Positions 1 to 5,657 of a DNA stretch of 6,546 nt are shown piece by piece. How positions within the stretch are numbered: the stretch's first letter is position 1; each line of letters opens with the position of its first letter. The translations under genes and the position numbers were made by a program. The stretch is taken from assembly GCA_029879665.1 (NCBI GenBank), contig JAOUPW010000117.1, forward strand, positions 1-6,546, given 5' to 3'. Under the pieces are notes generated by a model. The model was given only the letters and a program-made list of their open reading frames with translations, had not been told where the DNA came from and ran no database searches. This stretch comes from Rhodospirillales bacterium. GTDB taxonomy: Bacteria; Pseudomonadota; Alphaproteobacteria; Rhodospirillales; JAOUPW01.

Positions 1-291
1 CATGAAAAGCACGGTGGCATCACCGCTTGCATTTTTAACACCGTTGAAATGGGATCGCATAGGACCGAAATTCCGTGCGTTGATAATAACTTTTACGCGC
101 TTGTCCTGTTCGGCGATTTCGCGAAGAATTTCGATGGTGCCGTCGCTGGAAGCATTGTCGCATATGATGTGTTCGAAATCGTAGTCTTTCAATTCTTCAT
201 CGAACAGTTTTTTTATCGCGGCACAACATTCGCGGATATTGTCTTTTTCGTTATAACACGGCGTAACTATACTGATGATTTTTTTGCCCAT
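1..291 (-). CDS. Family 2 glycosyltransferase, N-terminal 97 residues (runs off left edge)
   Basis: Seen: an open frame on the minus strand from an ATG at 291-289 to the window edge, 97 codons without a stop. The protein opens with a short beta-strand and the motif VTPCYNEKDNI (residues 9-19), then IICDNASSDGT (42-52), followed by ARNFGPMRSHFNGVKNASGD (72-91). These are the start of a GT-A fold, the nucleotide-binding Asp, and the 'N.G...A...G...A.GD' stretch of family 2 glycosyltransferases, closest in style to the DPM1/GtrB/ArnC-like branch that transfers a sugar from a nucleotide donor to polyprenyl phosphate. The sequence stops just before the expected metal-binding DXD motif and any C-terminal membrane helices, so the exact branch cannot be settled. 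The start lies 3 bases after the stop of the cytidylyltransferase gene, with GGAAAG inside the end of that gene as a possible ribosome site. Tight spacing implies one operon making a surface polysaccharide. Donor and acceptor are unknown. Confidence 0.86.
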   Translation of the reverse strand, partial: MGKKIISIVTPCYNEKDNIRECCAAIKKLFDEELKDYDFEHIICDNASSDGTIEILREIAEQDKRVKVIINARNFGPMRSHFNGVKNASGDATVLFM

Positions 292-294
292 GAA

Positions 295-1065
295 TCACCA
301 AACTTTCCAAGGTGGATTGCCGCTATTCCACATGCTTTCCAGAAGCTTTTTATCGCTAAGTGTATCCATCGGCCGCCAGAACCCATCGTGCCGATAGGCA
401 TTCAGCTGCTTGTCATCCACCAACGCTCTTATCGGTTCCTGTTCCCAATAGGTACTGTCCCCATCGATCATGTCACCTACTTTCGGGGACAAGACAAAAA
501 AACCGCCGCTAACCCAATCCTGGTCGGAATGGGGTTTTTCCTCGAACGCGCTGACCCGTTCATTGTCCAGGTGCATGATACCGAACCTCGGAATCGGCCG
601 CACTGCGGAGACAGTCGCAAGCGTTTTATGCGATTTATGGAAATCGTAAAGCGCATTTATATTTATATCGGCTATACCGTCGCCATAAGTCATGAAAAAT
701 TCGGGATCATCGGCAACTAGAGGAATAACTTTTTTCAATCTCCCCCCTGTTCCGCTGTCTTCGCCGGTATCGATCAACGTCACCCGCCAAGGTTCACTGT
801 GGTTATTTATGTATTGGATGTTATCGTTGCCGAGTTCAACCGAAATGTCGGAATTATGTATTCTATAGCCGGCAAAATAATCCTTGATCATATATCCCTT
901 GTATCCAAGACATATGATGAAATCATTATACCCGTAGTGAGAATAAACCTTCATGATATGCCAAAGGATGGGCCTGCCCCCGACTTCGACCAGCGGTTTT
1001 GGCCGTACGGAAGTCTCCTCGCTCAGCCTTGACCCCATTCCTCCGGCTAAAATAACGACTTTCAT
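295..1065 (-). CDS. rfbF: Glucose-1-phosphate cytidylyltransferase
   Basis: Predicted to make CDP-glucose from CTP and glucose 1-phosphate (EC 2.7.7.33), the first step to CDP-linked dideoxyhexoses and related sugars of O-antigen or capsule; cytoplasmic. The 256-aa protein matches the usual family length (about 257). Visible: the nucleotidyltransferase signature LAGGMGSRLSEE (6-17) with catalytic-type Arg13, PKPLVEVGG (22-30) with Lys23, the family-typical GRPILWHIMKVYSHYGYNDF, then EPWRVTLIDTG, a YGDG metal-site motif, GGFFVL, TYWEQEPI and the closing FWRPMDTLSDK...PPWK block. WEQEP and FW.PMDTL.DK are characteristic of RfbF/DdhA rather than RmlA or UDP-glucose pyrophosphorylase. The frame is open 30 codons further upstream (to 1155), but the start at 1065 gives MKVVILAGG, exactly where family proteins begin; its Shine-Dalgarno is weak. 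It lies 3 bases before a family 2 glycosyltransferase. The CDP-glucose 4,6-dehydratase expected as a partner is not in the window and may lie to the left. Confidence 0.93.
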   Translation of the reverse strand: MKVVILAGGMGSRLSEETSVRPKPLVEVGGRPILWHIMKVYSHYGYNDFIICLGYKGYMIKDYFAGYRIHNSDISVELGNDNIQYINNHSEPWRVTLIDTGEDSGTGGRLKKVIPLVADDPEFFMTYGDGIADININALYDFHKSHKTLATVSAVRPIPRFGIMHLDNERVSAFEEKPHSDQDWVSGGFFVLSPKVGDMIDGDSTYWEQEPIRALVDDKQLNAYRHDGFWRPMDTLSDKKLLESMWNSGNPPWKVW

Positions 1066-1119
1066 AACATAATGCTTTCGGTACTCTTGTTGCGATTGTT
1101 CTCGATTGTGGTATTTTCC

Positions 1120-1125
1120 ATTATA
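1120..1125 (-). promoter_or_regulatory. Consensus -10 box (TATAAT) upstream of the cytidylyltransferase gene
   Basis: Reading the minus strand, TATAAT occurs at 1125-1120, which would place the transcript start near 1113 and give a leader of about 48 bases before the ATG at 1065. I see no good -35 hexamer at 16-18 bases and no extended -10 TG, so the assignment rests on the perfect hexamer and its position in the divergent gap. Confidence 0.4.
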
Positions 1126-1170
1126 CGAACGCCGAGGCAACGCCGGGCGAAGCATGGTAAAACGATCAAG

Positions 1171-1186
1171 AGGCGAAAAATCGCCT
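1171..1186. repeat. Short hairpin in the divergent intergenic region
   Basis: AGGCGA (1171-1176) and TCGCCT (1181-1186) form a perfect 6-bp stem with an AAAA loop; one wobble and one A-T pair can extend it outward. No T-run follows on either strand, so it is not a convincing terminator. Its right arm is also part of the 12-bp direct repeat described separately. It lies between the minus-strand promoter candidate and the start of the membrane glycosyltransferase, so it would sit in that gene's leader or regulatory region. Confidence 0.4.
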
Positions 1187-1213
1187 TTCGGATAAGAAGA
1201 TATCGCCTTACGG
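1180..1213. repeat. 12-bp direct repeat, 22-bp period, ahead of the membrane glycosyltransferase
   Basis: ATCGCCTTTCGG (1180-1191) recurs as ATCGCCTTACGG (1202-1213), one mismatch in 12, start-to-start distance 22 bp, about two helical turns. The second copy ends 19 bases before the ATG at 1233. The same-face spacing would suit two subunits of a DNA-binding protein, but no regulator is known and such a short repeat could be chance. Confidence 0.45.
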
Positions 1214-1232
1214 TTAATATGTCACTGGTTCT

Positions 1233-2756
1233 ATGGCGTTTTCCAACATGAATGAATTTCCGCGCCTTTCTCCCAAGTTCACCGCCTTGTCCGCGCTTGG
1301 CGCATTCATGGTCGGCGTCATGTTTTACGGGCTGATCCGTTATGCCTTGGCCGGAAGCTATCTGGACCATGCCGAACCGGAAGTGGTCGACAGGGCCTGG
1401 GCCCTGTTGAGTGGGCACAACCTTTACGATGATGTCGACGACGTTTTTCATTCATCGTTGATTTACGGCCCCAACCTGTTCCTGGCGTCGGCTGCCGTCA
1501 TGGCGTTATTCGGTGGCTCCATTATGGCCAGCAAGCTGGTGGTTACCATTGCCATCGCCTCAAGTGTCGCGATCATGGCCGCCTATATTTGGAGAGCATA
1601 CGGCTTCGCCTACTTGGGGCTGGCAATGATCGTTTTTTCCTCGATCCTGATGACTGCATCGCCGTTTTCCATGTGGGTACGCCCGGACCCTCTGCTGGTT
1701 TTAATGGTCACCCTCCCCTTCGCGGCAATCGCAATCAAACCCGAAGCGGATTCCCATTGGATACTTGCGATATTCACAGCGATCTGTATCGGACTTGCGG
1801 TCAACCTGAAAATACACGGGTTTATTTATTTTGCGCCGTTCGTAATCAGGTACTGCAGCAATAAATGGTACATAACCTGGCCCGTAATGGCGGCGGTTGC
1901 GGTTCTGGCGTTTCTGGTATCGTTCACCAACAGCGGCATATCGCTTGAAAATTATTACGCTGCACTTACCAGCGTAACCGAAACAAGAAAAATCATCGTT
2001 TCTTTTTTACCCACCATATTTCGTTACGGTCTGATTTTTATTACCCCCGTTATTTTAGCGGTCTGCATCCTGTTTATACGAAAAAAGCAACTTCCATGGA
2101 GAGAGCTTGTTTATTTCGCCACGCTATTCGCCGCATGGGGCATGTTGGTTTACCCGGCATCGGTTGCCGGGTCCGGCTGGTATCATTTTATTCCCCTCGC
2201 CCCGGTAACCGTCGATGTTCTATGCCGTCTGTCCGTGCAATTAAAAACACATAAAATCGCATTAAATTCTCTTTTGGCAATATTCGTCGTTGCCTACGTT
2301 ATTTTTCCGATTACGCCGCAAAAAAGGATTCACAGAAATATCGACAACATGTCGTGGACTTCCGACGCCATAGCGGAAATCAATAAGATCGTGTCTATGT
2401 ATCCCGGAAAAACGATTGAAATGGGTTATGGCGAAGACTTCGCCGAAACCTATAAACACACCTTCGTGCGTCCGGTTTTGTTCTTCGCCGGACATAGAAG
2501 TACGATCAGCGCAATGTCGGCGATGGAAAGAAAGTACAAAGACGAAATTCCGCCTTTCAGCAAAGTCGAACACATTAAAAGATGCAAAACGGATGTCTGG
2601 CTGATCCCAAAGGATGAAAAGCCTTTTGCCATGCAAAATTACTTCAAGCCGGAGCCAGCCTTCTGGCCGGAATATATGCAAACATTCGTCAATTCATACG
2701 AAAAACGACGCTCATTCGATTTTTATGACGTTTGGCAATGCCGCGATAAACCATGA
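1233..2756 (+). CDS. Polytopic membrane protein, probable GT-C type glycosyltransferase
   Basis: A 507-aa protein with about 10-11 hydrophobic segments (roughly 17-39, 77-95, 100-121, 125-147, 151-169, 176-206, 214-232, 262-283, 292-312, 318-332, 343-361), then a soluble tail of about 145 residues. The first helix is followed by a loop rich in acidic residues, SYLDHAEPEVVDRAWALL (42-59), and WVRPDPLL occurs at 148-155. A first extracytoplasmic loop with catalytic-type Asp/Glu and an RPD-like motif is the layout of GT-C enzymes (GT39/ArnT/DUF2029-like), which use polyprenyl-phosphate sugars on the periplasmic face. That would fit the adjoining family 2 transferase, if the latter makes the lipid-linked donor; this pairing is inference. 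The start at 1233 has no clear ribosome site; Met6 at 1248 is an alternative. The stop overlaps the mazG start (ATGA). Base composition is lower in GC than mazG. Substrate unknown; a polymerase or flippase-like role is less likely. Confidence 0.75.
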   Translation: MAFSNMNEFPRLSPKFTALSALGAFMVGVMFYGLIRYALAGSYLDHAEPEVVDRAWALLSGHNLYDDVDDVFHSSLIYGPNLFLASAAVMALFGGSIMASKLVVTIAIASSVAIMAAYIWRAYGFAYLGLAMIVFSSILMTASPFSMWVRPDPLLVLMVTLPFAAIAIKPEADSHWILAIFTAICIGLAVNLKIHGFIYFAPFVIRYCSNKWYITWPVMAAVAVLAFLVSFTNSGISLENYYAALTSVTETRKIIVSFLPTIFRYGLIFITPVILAVCILFIRKKQLPWRELVYFATLFAAWGMLVYPASVAGSGWYHFIPLAPVTVDVLCRLSVQLKTHKIALNSLLAIFVVAYVIFPITPQKRIHRNIDNMSWTSDAIAEINKIVSMYPGKTIEMGYGEDFAETYKHTFVRPVLFFAGHRSTISAMSAMERKYKDEIPPFSKVEHIKRCKTDVWLIPKDEKPFAMQNYFKPEPAFWPEYMQTFVNSYEKRRSFDFYDVWQCRDKP

Positions 2757-3577
2757 CCTCAAATATTAACCGCCTGATCGAACTGATGGCCCAGTTGCGC
2801 GATCCCATAGGAGGTTGCCCGTGGGACGTGGAGCAAACCTTTGCATCCATTGTCCCGCATACCATCGAGGAAGCCTATGAGGTCGCCGATGCCATCGAAC
2901 AGGACGATATGCCTGCCCTGGAGGACGAACTGGGTGATCTTCTGCTTCAGGTGGTGTTTCATGCCCAGATGGCCCGGGAAGCCGGCCTCTTCGATTTCGA
3001 TTCCGTCGCCGGCGCCATTTGCGACAAACTAATCCGGCGTCACCCCCATGTATTCGGAGATGCGAACGTGGCCGACGCCGAAGCCCAGACCCGGGCGTGG
3101 GAAGACCACAAGGCCGCCGAACGGGCCCATGAACAGAAAATCAAACAAAACAACGGCGGCGAATCAGGGGACAGGATCGCCAGCGCCCTCGATGGGGTTA
3201 CGACCGGTCTGCCCGCCCTTACCCGCGCGCTTAAACTGCAAAAACGCGCCGCCCGGGTCGGCTTCGACTGGCCGGATGCATCCGGTCCACTGGCAAAAAT
3301 AGGCGAAGAAACGGTCGAACTTGAACATGAAATCCTTTCCGGCGGGCGAAGCGAGCGGCTCCGCGAGGAAGTCGGCGACATCCTGTTCACCTGCGTCAAT
3401 CTGGCGCGCAAGCTCGGGCTCGATCCGGAAACGGCCCTACGCCGGGGAAACCGCAAATTCGAGTCGCGGTTTCATCACCTGGAATCCGCCCTCGCCAGAG
3501 AAGGCCTGACGCCGAAGGAGGTTTCCCTCGACCGCCTGGAGTCCTTGTGGCAACAGGCGAAAGGCCGGGAAAAATAG
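2753..3577 (+). CDS. mazG: Nucleoside triphosphate pyrophosphohydrolase MazG
   Basis: Hydrolyses (d)NTPs to NMP and pyrophosphate, a cytoplasmic house-cleaning enzyme that also affects nucleotide alarmone levels in enterobacteria. At 274 aa it is the two-domain type (E. coli about 263 aa). First MazG domain: RDPIGGCPWDVEQTF (16-30), TIEEAYEVADAI (37-48) and EDELGDLLLQVVFHAQ (57-72), giving the metal-binding EExxE plus ExxD set at Glu39, Glu40, Glu43, Glu59 and Asp62. Then RRHPHVFGD (95-103) and the WEDHK (116-120) region. Second domain: KRAARVGFDWP (164-174), KIGEETVELEHEI (182-194) and REEVGDILFTCVNLAR (204-219), with Glu185, Glu186, Glu189 and Asp209, the catalytic domain in E. coli MazG. 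Both metal sites look intact. The ATG lies in the ATGA overlap with the stop of the membrane glycosyltransferase, implying translational coupling; no separate ribosome site is evident. It is clearly more GC-rich than that neighbour. No mazEF toxin-antitoxin genes accompany it. Confidence 0.97.
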   Translation: MTSNINRLIELMAQLRDPIGGCPWDVEQTFASIVPHTIEEAYEVADAIEQDDMPALEDELGDLLLQVVFHAQMAREAGLFDFDSVAGAICDKLIRRHPHVFGDANVADAEAQTRAWEDHKAAERAHEQKIKQNNGGESGDRIASALDGVTTGLPALTRALKLQKRAARVGFDWPDASGPLAKIGEETVELEHEILSGGRSERLREEVGDILFTCVNLARKLGLDPETALRRGNRKFESRFHHLESALAREGLTPKEVSLDRLESLWQQAKGREK

Positions 3578-3594
3578 CCCCCGCCCCTGCCCCG

Positions 3595-3613
3595 CCGCAG
3601 CCTGAGCCTGCGG
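3595..3613 (+). terminator. Weak hairpin after mazG, possible terminator
   Basis: CCGCAG (3595-3600) pairs with CTGCGG (3608-3613) around a 7-base loop, 18 bases after the mazG stop. The following bases are ATTTAGTT, not a true T-run, so intrinsic termination here would be inefficient. The rest of the 115-bp gap to the next gene holds a -10-like TAAAAT at 3647-3652 without a matching -35. Confidence 0.3.
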
Positions 3614-3692
3614 ATTTAGTTGCCGAACTGTTAACGATTCCCCACATAAAATAGCGACCTGAACGACAACAACGTCAAAGACCGTACCGAGC

Positions 3693-4301
3693 ATGAACTT
3701 CCGACCCCTGAAAGTCATCGCCACCGTCGTCTTGCTATCCGTTATTGCGGGCGGATGTTATCTCCCCGTCCGTTTCGATGCCGAGATCGAACTCGACCCT
3801 CACGGTTATTACAGCATGATTTTCGACGGCTACATGGCTGACGTCGTTTTGTATGACGGAATAAAGACAAAGAAAATGTCCCCAACCGACCAAAAAAGTC
3901 GGATTGAGGGATTAGAGAAGGACATCAACCGCGATTCAAACGTCAAGGAATACAAGTACATCAAGGAAGGGTTTTTCAAGGTCCACTGGGAACGCAAGGG
4001 AGACCTTCTTAAATCGAAAACCGTAACGTTCCTGCGCCGCAACGCGCGGATCATTTCGCTCAAATATATCCGCACCACGGGCCAGATCGTGATGGAAGGA
4101 ATCGCCATTGGAAAAACAAAAGCCGAACAATTGATTGAAAACGGGCTGAATATCCAAGGCGAACTCCGCCTCATCACCGACGCGCAGGTCACCGTCCACA
4201 ACGCCACCGACGTCAAAAAACGAGACGGCGGGAAGACCATGTATACGTGGAAAATAAACTCGCTTCTCAATCAGGTGCCGAGGCTGGCAATCAAGTTGTA
4301 A
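3693..4301 (+). CDS. Putative lipoprotein of unknown function
   Basis: A 202-aa protein that I do not recognise. It starts with a basic residue pair and a hydrophobic core (residues 6-19) ending AGGC with Cys22, a plausible lipobox, although position -3 is Ala rather than the usual Leu. This predicts export and lipid attachment, probably to the inner leaflet of the outer membrane or the periplasmic face of the inner membrane. The mature part begins with FDAEIELDPHGYYSMIFDGY (residues 29-48), reminiscent of the beta-strand start of LppM/DUF3153-like lipoproteins, then a Lys-rich central section (about 58-110) and a C-terminal beta-rich part ending in the stretch GKTMYTWKINSLL. No catalytic motif is visible. 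The ATG at 3693 has only a weak upstream GAG as ribosome site. It follows mazG after 115 bp and converges on the dehydrogenase gene, with 14 bp between stop codons. The LppM resemblance is a guess from pattern alone. Confidence 0.75.
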   Translation: MNFRPLKVIATVVLLSVIAGGCYLPVRFDAEIELDPHGYYSMIFDGYMADVVLYDGIKTKKMSPTDQKSRIEGLEKDINRDSNVKEYKYIKEGFFKVHWERKGDLLKSKTVTFLRRNARIISLKYIRTTGQIVMEGIAIGKTKAEQLIENGLNIQGELRLITDAQVTVHNATDVKKRDGGKTMYTWKINSLLNQVPRLAIKL

Positions 4302-4315
4302 CTCCCCGGCTTCTT

Positions 4316-5191
4316 TTACCCTTTCGTCAACCGCCGGATCAGACTGGAAGTATCCCAGCGTCCACCGCCCATTTCGGAGACTTCATCGTAGTATCCCTTG
4401 ACGATTTCAGTTATCGGCAGCTTGGCGCCGTTTTTCTTCGACTCGGCCAGGCCGATGGTCAAATCCTTGCGCATCCAGTCGACAGCGAAGCCGAATTCAA
4501 ATTTATCATCGATCATGGTGTAACCCCGGTTTTCCATCTGCCAGGACTGGGCCGCGCCCTTGGAAATCACATCCACCACCTGCTTGGCGTCCAACCCCGC
4601 CTTCATGGCGAAATTAAGCCCTTCCGACAGGCCCTGGACGAGGCCGGCGATACAGATCTGATTGACCATCTTGGCCAGTTGCCCTGATCCGACCGGTCCC
4701 AACAGGGTTACGGCCTTGGCATAAGCGTCCATCACCGGTTGCGCCTTGTTAAATACTTCCTGATCCCCGCCGACCATGACGGTAAGAACCCCGTTCTGGG
4801 CGCCGGCTTCTCCGCCGGACACAGGGGCATCCAGAAAATGAAGTCCCTTTTCCCGGGCGGCGGCATCCATTTCGCGGGCAACTTCGGCCGAAGCCGTCGT
4901 GTTATCGATCATAATGGCGCCGGATTTCATTCCGGAAAAGGTTCCGTCATTTCCCAGCATGACGCTGCGGACGTCGTCGTCGTTACCGACACAGGAAAAC
5001 ACCATCTCCGCCCCGTCCGCCGCCTTGCCGGGGGTATCTGCCCTGGCGCCGCCGAATTCCTTGACCCAGGCTTCCGCCTTGGCGCCGGTGCGGTTGTAAA
5101 CAGTGACGTCATGCCCGGCCTTCGCCAGGTGACCGGCCATGTGGTAACCCATGACGCCGAGTCCGATAAATGCTGTTTTCGTGGAAGACAT
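4316..5191 (-). CDS. 3-hydroxyisobutyrate dehydrogenase-family NAD(P)-dependent oxidoreductase
   Basis: A 291-aa beta-hydroxyacid dehydrogenase, normal length for the family, acting in the cytosol on a short hydroxy acid or semialdehyde. Visible: the Rossmann motif FIGLGVMGYHMAGHLAKAGH (8-27); NRT at 33-35 after the second strand, where Asn-Arg usually favours NADP(H) over NAD(H); the substrate-site signature DAPVSGGEAGAQNG (121-134); and the GSGQLAKMVNQ helix (168-178) with catalytic-type Lys174 and Asn178 nearby. The C-terminal helical domain with FAVDWMRKDLTIGLAE (235-250) is intact. Candidate activities are 3-hydroxyisobutyrate dehydrogenase, tartronate-semialdehyde reductase or succinic/glyoxylic semialdehyde reductase; the cofactor motif leans to the reductases, but no pathway gene lies alongside to decide. 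The start at 5191 is well supported by AAGGAG at 5203-5198, 6 bases upstream. Its leader contains a long inverted repeat. It follows the small RHH-like gene on the same strand after 123 bp with no clear promoter between. Confidence 0.93.
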   Translation of the reverse strand: MSSTKTAFIGLGVMGYHMAGHLAKAGHDVTVYNRTGAKAEAWVKEFGGARADTPGKAADGAEMVFSCVGNDDDVRSVMLGNDGTFSGMKSGAIMIDNTTASAEVAREMDAAAREKGLHFLDAPVSGGEAGAQNGVLTVMVGGDQEVFNKAQPVMDAYAKAVTLLGPVGSGQLAKMVNQICIAGLVQGLSEGLNFAMKAGLDAKQVVDVISKGAAQSWQMENRGYTMIDDKFEFGFAVDWMRKDLTIGLAESKKNGAKLPITEIVKGYYDEVSEMGGGRWDTSSLIRRLTKG

Positions 5192-5212
5192 TGCATACTC
5201 CTTGGAACTGAA

Positions 5213-5253
5213 ACCGGAAGATAAGGTTTTGGCGACCTTATCCCGAAACCGGT
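5213..5253. repeat. Inverted repeat (stem-loop or operator) in the dehydrogenase leader
   Basis: GATAAGGT (5220-5227) and ACCTTATC (5235-5242) form a perfect 8-bp inverted repeat around a 7-base spacer. Outside them, ACCGG (5213-5217) and CCGGT (5249-5253) pair again across an asymmetric internal loop (2 and 6 bases). GAAACCGG also occurs as a direct repeat on both sides (5210-5217 and 5245-5252). The repeat ends 21 bases before the dehydrogenase start and 9 bases before its ribosome site. No T-run follows on either strand, so it is more likely a protein-binding site or leader structure than a terminator. Confidence 0.6.
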
Positions 5254-5314
5254 AAAATCGAGAGTCCGTTTTTTGACGTTTGCTACAGGAAGCGGCAAGA
5301 GTTTATGTGGGATA

Positions 5315-5584
5315 TCAGGCCGAATAGATGTCCCGGTCCCGGTGATAGGCTTCTAAGATATCCTCCAATAAGCGCGCCGCTTCTTTATTGTATTCCGCGC
5401 GCTGGATCAGAGATTCTGTAAGAACGGAAGCGAATGTCACCGCTTCGCCTTTTCCCCGGAGCCCGAATTTATCGGAAAATTCTTCCAGATATTCATGGAT
5501 TCCTTTGCGGGCCATGACGTTGAGCTGTTTTTTTACATACCGGTTCTTGTCCCGCCATTTTCGTTGCGCCTCTTTTGTCGCCAT
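5315..5584 (-). CDS. Small ribbon-helix-helix-like protein, probable DNA-binding regulator
   Basis: An 89-aa, highly charged protein. Residues 1-14 are basic (KEAQRKWRDKNR); RYVKKQLNV (15-23) looks like the short beta-strand of a ribbon-helix-helix fold, followed by helix 25-40 and, after the turn GLRGKGEA (41-48), a second helix VTFASVLTESLIQRA (49-63). A final helix (about 64-82) may serve dimer contacts. This order fits CopG/Arc/MetJ-type repressors, but no family-specific motif makes it certain. The start at 5584 is supported by GGAGAG at 5596-5591, 6 bases upstream. The gene has its own promoter overlapped by two copies of a 14-bp site, as expected for an autoregulated RHH repressor. No toxin gene is adjacent, so a toxin-antitoxin role is not supported. 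It stands between hflX and the dehydrogenase on the same strand and could regulate the latter. Confidence 0.7.
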   Translation of the reverse strand: MATKEAQRKWRDKNRYVKKQLNVMARKGIHEYLEEFSDKFGLRGKGEAVTFASVLTESLIQRAEYNKEAARLLEDILEAYHRDRDIYSA

Positions 5585-5612
5585 TGGAAGCTCTCCATGC
5601 AGAGCAAACCTG

Positions 5613-5657
5613 CTACTAGTGGATAAATTATTTTGGATCTATTCTACTAGTAGATAA
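5613..5657. promoter_or_regulatory. Two 14-bp direct sites, putative RHH operator
   Basis: CTACTAGTGGATAA (5613-5626) recurs as CTACTAGTAGATAA (5644-5657), one mismatch in 14, start-to-start 31 bp, about three helical turns. The second copy contains the perfect 10-bp palindrome CTACTAGTAG (5644-5653), flanked by near-symmetric CTATT and AATAG-like arms. It overlaps the -10 box and predicted start of the RHH gene's promoter; the first copy would lie in the transcribed leader. The position suggests repression by occlusion. That the RHH protein is the ligand is inference. Confidence 0.6.

Noticed and set aside
49..720. A 223-aa plus-strand open frame
   Set aside because: It lies antisense to the glycosyltransferase and the cytidylyltransferase, both strongly supported by motifs, and its own translation shows no recognisable domain.
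1066..1155. Extension of the cytidylyltransferase by 30 codons to an ATG at 1155
   Set aside because: The extra residues have no family counterpart, and MKVVILAGG at 1065 is the usual N-terminus; the extension would also cover the TATAAT box.
1186..1232. A sigma70 promoter for the membrane glycosyltransferase
   Set aside because: TAATAT at 1215-1220 is a poor -10 with no -35 at suitable spacing, and it lies too close to the ATG.
3040..3456. A 138-aa minus-strand open frame inside mazG
   Set aside because: It is Arg/Ser/Ala/Pro-rich, as expected for the complement of a GC-rich gene, and mazG motifs fully explain the segment.
4277..4316. Possible terminator between the convergent lipoprotein and dehydrogenase genes
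   Set aside because: GCCGAGG (4277-4283) and CCCCGGC (4304-4310) pair at 6 of 7 positions and are followed by TTCTTTT, but the loop is 20 bases and the stem has an A-C mismatch, so I do not call it.
4739..5224. A 161-aa plus-strand frame over the dehydrogenase
   Set aside because: It is antisense to a gene with complete Rossmann and catalytic motifs and a good ribosome site; no domain is visible in it.
5315..5584. Antitoxin of a toxin-antitoxin pair
   Set aside because: No small toxin-like gene overlaps or adjoins it on either side; the neighbours are hflX and a full-length dehydrogenase.
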